NCBI RefSeq assembly: GCF_003148645.1
Contig: NZ_QGGP01000002.1
Coordinates: 417,525 to 481,524 of the forward strand
Reading direction: 5' to 3'
Length of the DNA stretch: 64,000 nt
Source: Xanthomarina spongicola
Lineage (GTDB): Bacteria > Bacteroidota > Bacteroidia > Flavobacteriales > Flavobacteriaceae
Positions 1 to 8,432 of this stretch are shown here, one piece after another (position 1 is the first letter of the stretch; the number at the start of each line of letters is the position of its first letter). The notes beneath the pieces are model-generated. The model was not told where the DNA came from and did not search any database. It worked only from the letters and a program-made list of their open reading frames with translations. The position numbers were made by a program, and so were the translations under genes.

Positions 1-879
1 CCAGACACAGTCGAGTTTCTATCAGGTATTTTTGAAGGTATTACAACTGGAACTCCTATTGGTTTTACAATTATAAATACAAATCAAAAATCTAAAGATT
101 ATTCGCATATAAAAGATGTTTATCGTCCAAGCCATGCAGATTATACTTATGAAAAGAAGTATGGTGTACGTGATTATAGAGGTGGAGGACGAAGTTCAGC
201 TCGTGAAACAGCCAGTAGAGTTGTGGCTGGAGCTATTGCTAAACAACTTTTATCTGAAATTAAAATAAATGCTTTTACATCATCTGTTGGAGATATTTTT
301 TTAGAAAAACCATATCAAGATTTAGATTTCTCAAAAATTGAATCGAATGCTATTCGTTGTCCAGATAAGGATACAGCAGACAGAATGATTTCAAAAATAA
401 AAGACATTAAAAAACAAGGAGATACAATTGGAGGAACTATTACTTGCGTGTTACAAAATATACCAGTTGGCCTTGGCGAACCTGTTTTCGATAAACTCCA
501 TGCAGATTTAGGTAAAGCCATGCTTTCTATTAATGCAGTTAAAGGATTTGAATATGGTAGTGGTTTTTGTGGAGCAAGAATGACTGGAAGCAAGCACAAC
601 GATTTGTTTAATGAAGATGGGAGTACAAAAACTAATCTCTCTGGAGGAATTCAAGGAGGTATTAGCAATGGTATGGATATCTATTTTAGAGTTGCTTTTA
701 AACCAGTAGCTACAATAATTCAAAAACAAAACGCCTTAGATAGTTCTGGAAATATTGTTGAAATGCAAGGCAAAGGTCGTCATGATCCTTGTGTGGTGCC
801 AAGAGCTATTCCTATTGTAGAAGCCATGGCAGCTCTAGTTCTTGCTGACTTTTATTTAATAAATAAATTATATAATTAA
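1..879 (+). CDS. aroC: Chorismate synthase, 5'-truncated by the window edge
   Basis: Last step of the shikimate pathway: FMN-dependent conversion of 5-enolpyruvylshikimate-3-phosphate to chorismate in the cytosol. The reading frame is open from base 1; 292 residues are visible, so about 60 N-terminal residues of the usual ~355 lie outside the window. The family signature [15 protein letters not shown] is at visible residues 61-75, [10 protein letters not shown] near 215, and the C-terminal [19 protein letters not shown] block is intact. The GTG at 223 lies inside the signature region and is not a start. It is followed after 56 bases by a transporter gene; no terminator is evident between them. 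Confidence 0.97.
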   Translation, partial: PDTVEFLSGIFEGITTGTPIGFTIINTNQKSKDYSHIKDVYRPSHADYTYEKKYGVRDYRGGGRSSARETASRVVAGAIAKQLLSEIKINAFTSSVGDIFLEKPYQDLDFSKIESNAIRCPDKDTADRMISKIKDIKKQGDTIGGTITCVLQNIPVGLGEPVFDKLHADLGKAMLSINAVKGFEYGSGFCGARMTGSKHNDLFNEDGSTKTNLSGGIQGGISNGMDIYFRVAFKPVATIIQKQNALDSSGNIVEMQGKGRHDPCVVPRAIPIVEAMAALVLADFYLINKLYN

Positions 880-935
880 CTTAAAATAACTAAGAATTCT
901 TTCCCTTAGAGGAATTTCCGAAGAACAAAAGACTT

Positions 936-2258
936 ATGAAAAAACTTGAATTACATTGGCAAATTTTAATAGGTATGGTTTTAGGTCTGATTTTCGGATT
1001 TATCATGCTTCAAATTGGAGGGAAAGATTTTACTACAGATTGGATAAAGCCTATTGGTACTATTTTTGTCAAGTTATTGAAACTTATTGCCATTCCATTA
1101 ATATTAGCTTCTTTAATTAAAGGGATTTCAGATTTAAAGGATATTTCAAAATTTAAAAATATTGGTTTAAAAACCATTTTAATTTATATAGGCACAACTG
1201 TTATTGCTATTTCTATTGGATTATTATTAGTAAATACATTTAATCCAGGTAGTGGTGTTTCAGAAGAAACAATAACAAAACTTACAGAAACATACTCAAC
1301 AGATAGTGGTGTACAAAGTAAAATATTAGAGGCTTCAAAGCAAAAAGAAAGTGGGCCACTTCAATTTTTAGAAGATATGGTTCCAGATAATGCTTTTGCT
1401 GCTTTAAGCGATAATAGTCTTATGTTACAGGTTATATTCTTTTCTATATTTTTAGGAATTTCTATGTTATTAATAGGTGAAGAAAAATCAAAAACATTAA
1501 AAGGATTATTTGATTCCTTGAATGATGTGGTTTTAAAAATGGTAGATTTAATTATGCTAACTGCTCCAGTTGCCGTTTTTGCATTATTGGCAAATGTAGT
1601 CGTATCTTCAGATGATCCAGATATATTATTGGCTTTAGTTAAATATGCTGGAGTTGTCGTTCTAGGATTGGTTTTAATGATTGTGTTCTATTGCATTCTA
1701 GTTGCTACTATTACAAAAAAGAACCCATTTTGGTTTTTAAAACAAATAAGTCCTGCACAGTTATTAGCATTTTCTACTAGTAGTAGTGCTGCAACACTTC
1801 CTGTTACTATGGAACGTGTAGAAGAGCATATTGGAGTAGACAAAGAGGTATCGAGTTTTGTTCTACCAGTTGGAGCTACTATAAATATGGATGGAACTAG
1901 TTTATATCAAGCTGTAGCTGCAGTATTTATATTCCAGGCACTAGGATTAGATTTAACTTTTGCAGACCAATTAACAATTGTATTAACAGCATTATTAGCA
2001 TCTATTGGTAGTGCTGCTGTTCCAGGAGCAGGAATGGTTATGCTTGTTATTGTATTAGAATCTGTAGGCATGCCTGCAGAATTACTACCAATAGGATTAG
2101 CACTTATTTTTGCAGTAGATAGACCTTTAGATATGTGTAGAACTGTAGTAAATGTTACAGGTGATGCAACTGTATCTATGATTGTGGCAAAATCTGTTGG
2201 AAAACTTGGAGTGCCAAAAATTAAAAATTGGGACGACCATTACGAAGAAGTAAAATAA
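936..2258 (+). CDS. Dicarboxylate/amino acid:cation symporter (DAACS family)
   Basis: Inner-membrane secondary transporter of the GltP/DctA family, moving glutamate, aspartate or C4-dicarboxylates with Na+ or H+. The 440-residue length is normal. Several hydrophobic helices are visible, followed by the serine-rich re-entrant loop (SSSAATLPVTMERVEEH, about residues 282-298), the substrate/cation-binding stretch GATINMDGTSLYQA and the C-terminal DRPLDMCRTVVNVTGD. ATG at 936 follows an A-rich leader. It precedes the ATP-grasp cluster by 79 bases and may feed it with an amino acid or dicarboxylate; that link is inference. The exact substrate cannot be read from sequence. Confidence 0.93.
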   Translation: MKKLELHWQILIGMVLGLIFGFIMLQIGGKDFTTDWIKPIGTIFVKLLKLIAIPLILASLIKGISDLKDISKFKNIGLKTILIYIGTTVIAISIGLLLVNTFNPGSGVSEETITKLTETYSTDSGVQSKILEASKQKESGPLQFLEDMVPDNAFAALSDNSLMLQVIFFSIFLGISMLLIGEEKSKTLKGLFDSLNDVVLKMVDLIMLTAPVAVFALLANVVVSSDDPDILLALVKYAGVVVLGLVLMIVFYCILVATITKKNPFWFLKQISPAQLLAFSTSSSAATLPVTMERVEEHIGVDKEVSSFVLPVGATINMDGTSLYQAVAAVFIFQALGLDLTFADQLTIVLTALLASIGSAAVPGAGMVMLVIVLESVGMPAELLPIGLALIFAVDRPLDMCRTVVNVTGDATVSMIVAKSVGKLGVPKIKNWDDHYEEVK

Positions 2259-2337
2259 CAGATAAATAATTTGTTATAAATTGCATTTCTATTGAAAAGT
2301 CCTGAGATTTAACGAAAACACTTAAAAACTCAAGAAG

Positions 2338-3375
2338 ATGAATGTTTGTTTTTTAATGTATCCATGGGATCAAATCGAACCTGAAAACGATACAAGTCTT
2401 GCCTTAATAAAAGAATGTGTAAAAAGAAATCATGGTGTAGCAATTTGCACTCCAGCCAATTTAACTATTCGAGACAGTGTTACTAATGCTTTTTGTACTG
2501 TTTTAGGCAGAATGGAAAAAGTACCTGGCTCCTTAAAAGCCTTTTATAAAAAAGCAGAATTACGAGAAGAGATGCTACCATTAGCTGGATTCGATGCTAT
2601 TTTCTTTAGAGCAAACCCACCACTAGATCCTTTAATGCTTAATTTCTTAGATTCGGTTAAAGACGATGTGTTTATTATAAACTCTCTACAAGGTATGCGA
2701 GAAGCTAATAATAAGCTGTATACAGCAGCTTTTGGAGATGCCCACAGTAACATTATTCCAAACACTCATGTATCAAAAAACAAAAATTATTTAATTCGCC
2801 AGATTAAAGAGTCTAAATCTGATAAAATGATAATCAAACCTTTAAATGGGTTTGGAGGTTCTGGAGTTATTCTTATTGAAAAATCTGCCATGAGCAATAT
2901 TAACTCATTGTTAGATTTTTATATAAATAGTGCAGATGGTTCTTCTAACTATGTAATTCTTCAAGATTATATTGAAGGAGCAGATCAAGGTGATGTTCGT
3001 ATATTAATGTTAAATGGAGAGCCAGTTGGAGCAATGAAACGTGTTCCAGGTTCTGAAGACCATAGATCTAATGTGTCTGCAGGAGGATCTGTTCAAAAAC
3101 ACACATTGTCTAAATCTGAAAAAGCACTTTGCAAGCAAATTGGACCAAAACTAGTAAAAGACGGCTTGTATTTTGTAGGTATAGACGTTATTGGAGGTAA
3201 ACTGGTAGAAGTGAATGTAATGTCTCCAGGAGGTATTACATACATTAATAAAGTATATAAAAATAAATATAAGGTTGAAGAAAAAGTAATCGATTTTCTT
3301 GAAAGCAAAGTATTAGATAATTTAGAAGCGTTTAATAGACGTTCCAGATTAAGAAAAACTGTAGAAGATGCATAA
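2338..3375 (+). CDS. Glutathione-synthetase-like ATP-grasp ligase
   Basis: A 345-residue protein with the GshB domain order: an N-terminal domain, then the ATP-grasp fold with the glycine-rich loop (IIKPLNGFGGSG, residues 165-176) and a C-terminal metal/ATP motif (EVNVMSPGG, about 290-300). GshB joins gamma-glutamylcysteine and glycine, but no glutamate-cysteine ligase is nearby. The neighbours, an amidohydrolase and a zinc-peptidase-like protein, suggest the real product may be another amide-linked amino-acid compound. The stop is three bases before the ATG of the rhodanese gene, so the genes are very likely co-transcribed. Fold assignment is sure; substrate assignment is not. Confidence 0.85.
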   Translation: MNVCFLMYPWDQIEPENDTSLALIKECVKRNHGVAICTPANLTIRDSVTNAFCTVLGRMEKVPGSLKAFYKKAELREEMLPLAGFDAIFFRANPPLDPLMLNFLDSVKDDVFIINSLQGMREANNKLYTAAFGDAHSNIIPNTHVSKNKNYLIRQIKESKSDKMIIKPLNGFGGSGVILIEKSAMSNINSLLDFYINSADGSSNYVILQDYIEGADQGDVRILMLNGEPVGAMKRVPGSEDHRSNVSAGGSVQKHTLSKSEKALCKQIGPKLVKDGLYFVGIDVIGGKLVEVNVMSPGGITYINKVYKNKYKVEEKVIDFLESKVLDNLEAFNRRSRLRKTVEDA

Positions 3376-3378
3376 ATA

Positions 3379-4221
3379 ATGAATTCAGAATTAATAATAT
3401 CTTCGCCAATTGTTTCTGTAGAATGGCTTCAAAAGCATTTAAGTCACCCTAATGTTATTATACTTAATGCAACCATTCCAAAAGTAACTGGAAATGATAC
3501 AGATTTGAATAAAAACCAAATACCTTCTGCAAGATTTTTCGATTTAAAAAAGAAGTTTAGCGATGTCTCAGCTCCATTTCCAACTACCTTTCCAACTGAG
3601 ATACAATTTGAGAATGAAGCTCAAGCTTTAGGCATTAATAAAAATAGTGCTATAGTTGTTTACGACGAAAAAGGTATTTATTCTAGTCCTAGAGCTTGGT
3701 GGTTGTTTAAAGCCTTCGGATTTAATAATGTGGCTGTTTTAAATGGTGGATTTCCTGTTTGGGAAAAAGCAAATTATAAAACTGAAATTAAGCAAGATAA
3801 TAATGGAAAGAAAGGTAATTTTAAAGCATCACTGCAACCAAAATACATGAAATTTTTTAATGATGTAATTAATGCATCTCAAAACAGAAATCAATTAATT
3901 TTAGATGCACGTTCTGAAGCTAGGTTTAAGTCTCTTGAAGCCGAACCAAGAGTAGGATTGAGAAGTGGAAATATGCCAAATTCAGAAAATCTCCCTTTCG
4001 AAAATTTAATAAACAATCAAGGTCTTTTAAAGTCGGAAGCAGAATTAAAAAAACTGTTTCTACCTTTAGCTAAAACAAATCAAGATATCATTTTCTCTTG
4101 TGGATCTGGTATTACTGCTTGTGTTCTGGCTTTAGGTGCAGAACTAGTTGGTTATAAAAACCTCTCAGTTTATGATGGCTCTTGGACTGAATGGGGAAGT
4201 TTAACAACAGACTCAAATTAA
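3379..4221 (+). CDS. Two-domain rhodanese sulfurtransferase (SseA-like)
   Basis: 280 residues forming tandem rhodanese domains. The C-terminal domain carries the active-site cysteine loop CGSGIT with Cys at about residue 241, as in thiosulfate or 3-mercaptopyruvate sulfurtransferases. The N-terminal domain has VVYDEKG where the active loop would be and lacks the catalytic Cys, the usual arrangement. Expected role: cytosolic transfer of a sulfane sulfur from thiosulfate or mercaptopyruvate to a thiophilic acceptor. It lies three bases after the ATP-grasp gene and two bases before the amidohydrolase ATG, which points to one operon and a possible link to thiol chemistry. Confidence 0.92.
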   Translation: MNSELIISSPIVSVEWLQKHLSHPNVIILNATIPKVTGNDTDLNKNQIPSARFFDLKKKFSDVSAPFPTTFPTEIQFENEAQALGINKNSAIVVYDEKGIYSSPRAWWLFKAFGFNNVAVLNGGFPVWEKANYKTEIKQDNNGKKGNFKASLQPKYMKFFNDVINASQNRNQLILDARSEARFKSLEAEPRVGLRSGNMPNSENLPFENLINNQGLLKSEAELKKLFLPLAKTNQDIIFSCGSGITACVLALGAELVGYKNLSVYDGSWTEWGSLTTDSN

Positions 4222-4223
4222 AC

Positions 4224-5054
4224 ATGCAAAAGCTTTCAGTTAATCAGATTATTAAAAAAATTGAATCAGAAGAAACTTTTCATGCTGTTTCAAACGACTA
4301 TTCCTTCACAATAAAAATAGAATCATACGTGCCATATGCTTGTGCTGCCATTCACGATGGTCATCAATTTAGAAAAGAATTGTGGGATAATTGCATGCAT
4401 TCTGCCTACGAACGTTGGTATGAAGAAGATCCAGAAACTAAAAATATGATTGTAAATCATCCAATTGTTATAGCTGGATGCGATTCTCGATTTGAATATG
4501 ATTTAAATAGACCTCCAGAAGAAGCTGTTTTTGAAACAGCTTGGGGAAAACAATTGTGGAAAACACCACTTAATAAACAAATGAAACTTAAAAGTATAGA
4601 AAAACATGCTAATTTTTATAGAGTTGTAAAAGCATTAATTACTAAACTAGAAGAAGTGTTTCAAGTTTGTGTAGTTTATGATATACATAGCTATAATTGG
4701 CAACGTTGGAATAGGGAAGTGCCAACCTGGAATTTAGGCACAAGTAACATAGATAATAACCGATTTAATATTTGTGTAGAGGCTTGGAGACAACGCTTAT
4801 CTGAAATAGAATTACCTAACAATATAAAACAAACAGCTAAAATAAATGATACTTTTCAGGGCAATGGTTATTTTTTAAAATTCATAACAAATAACTTTAA
4901 AAATACCTTAGTTTTGGCAACTGAAATTGCAAAAGTATATTGCGATGAGTATAATCAAATTATGTATCCTGAGGTAGTTAATGCTGTTGCCAATGCACTA
5001 AATAAAAGCTTGCCAGAACATGCTTCAGAATTTTATAAAATGTATTCTAAATAA
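4224..5054 (+). CDS. N-formylglutamate amidohydrolase-family protein
   Basis: 276 residues in the HutG-like N-formylglutamate amidohydrolase superfamily, metal-dependent hydrolases of acyl or formyl amino-acid amides. Family-type segments are IHDGHQFR near residue 38, CDSRFEYDLNR near 90 and VVYDIHSYN near 154; their His/Asp residues are candidate metal ligands. I chose ATG 4224, two bases after the rhodanese stop, over the in-frame ATG 4191, which would overlap the rhodanese by 31 bases and add unlike sequence. No histidine-degradation genes are nearby, so a role in hut catabolism is doubtful. It abuts the next gene exactly, stop then ATG. Confidence 0.85.
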   Translation: MQKLSVNQIIKKIESEETFHAVSNDYSFTIKIESYVPYACAAIHDGHQFRKELWDNCMHSAYERWYEEDPETKNMIVNHPIVIAGCDSRFEYDLNRPPEEAVFETAWGKQLWKTPLNKQMKLKSIEKHANFYRVVKALITKLEEVFQVCVVYDIHSYNWQRWNREVPTWNLGTSNIDNNRFNICVEAWRQRLSEIELPNNIKQTAKINDTFQGNGYFLKFITNNFKNTLVLATEIAKVYCDEYNQIMYPEVVNAVANALNKSLPEHASEFYKMYSK

Positions 5055-6215
5055 ATGATTTCTGAAAAAATAATAGAGAAGCATAAAAACCTATTCGATA
5101 TAGATGCCAATATTAATAGATTGGTAAAAAAAATTGAATTACTTAATTATATCAACCCATTAAATATTGAAAGTGAAAAGAAGCAATTCTTTGCTTCAAA
5201 ATATAACTACGAGCCACAATTTAAGTATCCGAAATTAAAATTTAATGGATTTAAACTTCATAGATTATTTTATTCCCAAAGACTAGAACGTATTCAAGAC
5301 GAAGACGTAAGACGTTTATACGAAGACATTATTTATGAATATTCCGGACTAATTGAATGTATAGAAACCATAAATCATGGCAGAAAATTTTATTATAATA
5401 GTTTAAAAAGTTTTGGAACACCAACTGAAAAAGATCTAGACAATGCCAAATTTATATTAAGATTTGATGATGATGAATTTTCTGAAGATATGCTACCCAT
5501 GTATTCGGCAAATGAAGCTATAGATTATTTTGAAGAATTTTCTAAACGTTACGATTTTAAATACCATATCAAGCTTTCTACTAACATTTCGGCTGCAGCT
5601 ATGGTACAAAATAGTGCACAAACCTTGGTATTAAGAAAAAACCATAAGTTTAGTAAAAACCAGCTGCAAGTTCTGGCAAATCATGAAATTGGAGTGCATA
5701 TGGTTACAACTTTTAATGCAGTAAATCAACCATTGCAAATATTCTCTAACGGATTTCCAAACAATGTAGAAACCCAAGAAGGGTTAGCAGTATATTCTGA
5801 GTATATGTCAGGTTGTTTAACATTAACCAGATTAAAAGAATTGTCTTATCGTGTTATTGCAGTAGATAGTTTAATAAAAGGATATACGTTCTCTGATACT
5901 TTCGATTTGCTTTATAACCAGTACAAACTTCAGAAAGACAAAGCTTTTGCTATTACGCTTCGAGTACATAGAGGTGGTGGATTTACTAAAGATCATTTAT
6001 ATTTATCTGGCTTGCAAAAAGTCTATCAATATGCTAAACAAGAAAATGATTTAGATGTTATTTTAACTGGAAAATCATCTTTAGAGTATAAAGATGCTAT
6101 TTATAAATTACAGGCATTAGGTTTAGCAAATACTTCTAAATATTATACAGACTCTTACTTACTTAAAAATCAATATAACAAGGATTTAGATTTTATTCTT
6201 AATAGTTTAAAGTAA
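5055..6215 (+). CDS. QEGLA-motif (DUF1704) putative zinc metallocarboxypeptidase
   Basis: 386 residues of the family annotated as flavohemoglobin-expression-modulating QEGLA protein, now related to microtubule-associated tyrosine carboxypeptidases in eukaryotes. The metal-site pattern is visible: HEIGVH at residues 210-215 and QEGLAVYSEY at 241-250, where Glu242 would be the third ligand. No signal peptide or membrane helix is seen, so it is predicted cytosolic. The ATG directly follows the stop of the amidohydrolase gene, and it is the last gene before a terminator near 6470. The substrate is unknown; with an ATP-grasp ligase and an amidohydrolase in the operon, a small peptide or amide is plausible. 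Confidence 0.85.
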   Translation: MISEKIIEKHKNLFDIDANINRLVKKIELLNYINPLNIESEKKQFFASKYNYEPQFKYPKLKFNGFKLHRLFYSQRLERIQDEDVRRLYEDIIYEYSGLIECIETINHGRKFYYNSLKSFGTPTEKDLDNAKFILRFDDDEFSEDMLPMYSANEAIDYFEEFSKRYDFKYHIKLSTNISAAAMVQNSAQTLVLRKNHKFSKNQLQVLANHEIGVHMVTTFNAVNQPLQIFSNGFPNNVETQEGLAVYSEYMSGCLTLTRLKELSYRVIAVDSLIKGYTFSDTFDLLYNQYKLQKDKAFAITLRVHRGGGFTKDHLYLSGLQKVYQYAKQENDLDVILTGKSSLEYKDAIYKLQALGLANTSKYYTDSYLLKNQYNKDLDFILNSLK

Positions 6216-6450
6216 TATTTTGTAATTATAATTAATGTTTAGTCTTAAATATCAATTAGTTATGTATTTGATAGAAGATTTTTGCATTTTTTTTGAGTAG
6301 AACAATTAATTCTATCTGTTCGTCGAGTTTATAAATCAACTTTTAAAAATCATAAGTAAGTTTACATTAACAAAAATATATGCACTTATTTTTATGCATA
6401 ATTTTAGTTAAGTTTATTTTAATTTTTTTGGTTAGTTGTTAAGTTTAAAA
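6216..6450. other. Intergenic AT-rich gap
   Basis: About 235 bases of very AT-rich DNA between the end of the QEGLA operon and the convergent terminator. No ORF with convincing coding character, no RNA gene and no clear promoter was found. Confidence 0.5.
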
Positions 6451-6451
6451 A

Positions 6452-6486
6452 AAAATGGTCTTGAATGAAAATTCAAGACCATTTTT
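6452..6486. terminator. Bidirectional intrinsic terminator
   Basis: A near-perfect stem, AATGGTCTTGAAT paired with ATTCAAGACCATT around a GAAA loop. It is flanked by A-runs on the left and T-runs on the right, so it can end both the plus-strand operon that stops at 6215 and the minus-strand lipoprotein gene that stops at 6507. Confidence 0.88.
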
Positions 6487-6506
6487 TAATTTATAGAAAT
6501 GCTTAA

Positions 6507-7184
6507 TTATTTACTGTTAAGGCTTTCTGCTACTTTCTTTGTGTATTCTTCAGCGTTTTTAGTAACATCTTGTGGATCTTCTATTTGAGACGTTACAACG
6601 GCAACTAATTGCTCTTCTTTAGGCTGTTCCAAATCATAAATAACTGTTTCTACAATAAAAGTTTTAACAGTTGTAGTTGTATAAGTACTTGGTGTATAAC
6701 TACCATAAGTAGAATAAGCCATTGGATGTGCATAGTAACCATAAAATCCACCATATCCATAATAAGATGGATAAAGAGATGAATAGCTAGCACCTGCATA
6801 GTAACCACCTTGTTCTGTAGTTTGTGTAGATTCTCTCATGTCTTTAACTACTGTCAAAACAATACCATCGTATCCTTCGTTATTTAAAAAGGCTTCAAAG
6901 TTTTTTAATTTTTCTTCAGATAGTTTTTCATCTGGCAACATATTTGGAAATTTTCTAAAGCTTTCAGTTGCTTTTATTCCATTAGATCTCATTTGGTTAG
7001 CCATAGCTTGCTCAAAAGCAATTCTTGCTTGTTTATCTTGAGTTCTAGCAATAACTAAAATATTGTTGTCTTTAATAGAACTAGCAGTGTCTGATTTCCA
7101 AGAATCTACAACTTTTATGCTAGAGCAACTTGAAACAATAATAATTAAAGCAAGTGTGCAAATAAATTTAAATGTGTTTTTCAT
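6507..7184 (-). CDS. DUF4136-type lipoprotein
   Basis: 225 residues with a lipoprotein signal ending in VSSC (Cys20), then a domain resembling DUF4136: strand-rich, with a SIKVVDSWKS start typical of this envelope family. A Tyr/Gly/Ser-rich low-complexity stretch occupies about residues 125-170, probably a flexible linker. Predicted lipid-anchored in the periplasm or outer membrane. The function of the family is unknown. It lies 43 bases downstream of the minus-strand membrane-protein gene and may share its transcript; a terminator follows. Confidence 0.8.
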   Translation of the reverse strand: MKNTFKFICTLALIIIVSSCSSIKVVDSWKSDTASSIKDNNILVIARTQDKQARIAFEQAMANQMRSNGIKATESFRKFPNMLPDEKLSEEKLKNFEAFLNNEGYDGIVLTVVKDMRESTQTTEQGGYYAGASYSSLYPSYYGYGGFYGYYAHPMAYSTYGSYTPSTYTTTTVKTFIVETVIYDLEQPKEEQLVAVVTSQIEDPQDVTKNAEEYTKKVAESLNSK

Positions 7185-7227
7185 AGTAATTTGTTAAAAA
7201 TAAGGTGTTTGTATAATTAATTAGTTG

Positions 7228-7971
7228 TTAAAATGTATAGCCAACAGCAATACCATATCTAAATGAAAATGCTGAAAATTTTGATTTGTTATTGACATCT
7301 GAAAATCTAAAGTCTGAATTGATAAAATCTAAAATGTTATATTCCTCTAGAGCTTCATTTAAGTCTTCATAGAATTCTTCTGGCAAGTCTTTTTTATTAT
7401 TAATCTCAAAATTATAGTTTCCAGAACCTGGTCCAGCAATCATAAAATCGATATTTAAATGTTTTGTTACTGGAAGTTTGTAACCAATCAATAAACCAAC
7501 AGAAGTTATATCTAACTTCATATCGAATTCTAGATCGTAATTTACACCTTCATCATTAATATAAGTTCCAGATAAGCTAGATTTGTAATCAGAAAATTTT
7601 AAATAGAGTCCAAGATAAAAACCATCTAAATTATTTTTAGATGTATTTTTTAAGTAATATCTAATTTCTGGTGCTATTTGATACCCAGTATAATAAACCT
7701 CTCCTGTTTTAATTTGGTCTGCATCTATTCCAGACAATTTTACAAGACCTTCTTTCCCTTTATACCCAAGAGCTAATGTTGCAGAAAAGTTATTCCAAAC
7801 ATATCGTTCATAAGAAAGCTGATATACACCATTAATTAATTGTAGAACTTCAAAAGAAACTTCATTTTTTACTAGTTTCTTTTCTGGCTTAGTATCCAGA
7901 TCTTGACTAGAAATATTAGATGACATTAAAAATAATGTCAATAAAAATAAAGGTCTAAAGAGGTTTTTCAT
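7228..7971 (-). CDS. Small outer-membrane beta-barrel-like protein
   Basis: 247 residues with a signal peptide (hydrophobic residues about 5-22, cleavage near SSQ). The rest is a series of alternating hydrophobic/polar strands ending in an aromatic residue (RYGIAVGYTF), as in outer-membrane barrels of the DUF3575/porin-like type. ATG 7971 is preferred over the TTG four codons upstream because the signal peptide then begins MKNLFRP in the usual way. It probably forms a two-gene unit with the DUF4136 lipoprotein. No specific function is recognised. Confidence 0.72.
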   Translation of the reverse strand: MKNLFRPLFLLTLFLMSSNISSQDLDTKPEKKLVKNEVSFEVLQLINGVYQLSYERYVWNNFSATLALGYKGKEGLVKLSGIDADQIKTGEVYYTGYQIAPEIRYYLKNTSKNNLDGFYLGLYLKFSDYKSSLSGTYINDEGVNYDLEFDMKLDITSVGLLIGYKLPVTKHLNIDFMIAGPGSGNYNFEINNKKDLPEEFYEDLNEALEEYNILDFINSDFRFSDVNNKSKFSAFSFRYGIAVGYTF

Positions 7972-8014
7972 AATAAGTTTCAAATGTATAATAAAAGTAC
8001 TAATAATTTTTACT

Positions 8015-8431
8015 CTAATTTAAAAATTTAGATTTTAATTTTTCTGTAGGAATCATGCATTCATTTTGCTTTCCATACCACTTGTAACGATTTTTAGCAA
8101 TATAATCATAAACCAAATTCCTAATAAGAGATGGAACTATAAAAAACACTGACAATAAATTTCTAGGAAATCCTAGTTTTGTTGCGATAGCCAATGCAGC
8201 AGTAGATTTTATTTTCAATCCTTTTTCTTCTGAATACAACAGAATAGAATCTGTTTGTGACGTATCTAAATTAAACTTTTCTATAATTGTTCTCCCAGCT
8301 TCCCCTTGCAATGGTGCGAACATAAACACATTGTTTTTATCGTGTTTTATAACGTATTGCACACTGGAGTTGCAAAGGTTGCAAACGCCATCAAAGAGGA
8401 TAAGTTGCTTGTTTTTAGGTAATAATATCAT
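8015..8431 (-). CDS. DCC-family thiol-disulfide oxidoreductase-like protein (DUF393)
   Basis: 138 residues with the family hallmark LILFDGVCNLCNSSVQ: Asp14 and the CxxC pair Cys17/Cys20, followed by the usual FAPLQG segment. The protein has a thioredoxin-like fold and is proposed to act in cytosolic thiol/disulfide exchange; its partner is unknown. It is translationally close to mutS2: one base separates the mutS2 stop from this ATG, so it is the distal gene of that operon. Confidence 0.9.
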   Translation of the reverse strand: MILLPKNKQLILFDGVCNLCNSSVQYVIKHDKNNVFMFAPLQGEAGRTIIEKFNLDTSQTDSILLYSEEKGLKIKSTAALAIATKLGFPRNLLSVFFIVPSLIRNLVYDYIAKNRYKWYGKQNECMIPTEKLKSKFLN

Positions 8432-8432
8432 T

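Noticed and set aside
4191-4223. Upstream in-frame ATG for the amidohydrolase gene
   Set aside because: It overlaps the rhodanese gene by 31 bases and adds eleven residues unlike the family; ATG 4224 fits the operon spacing better.
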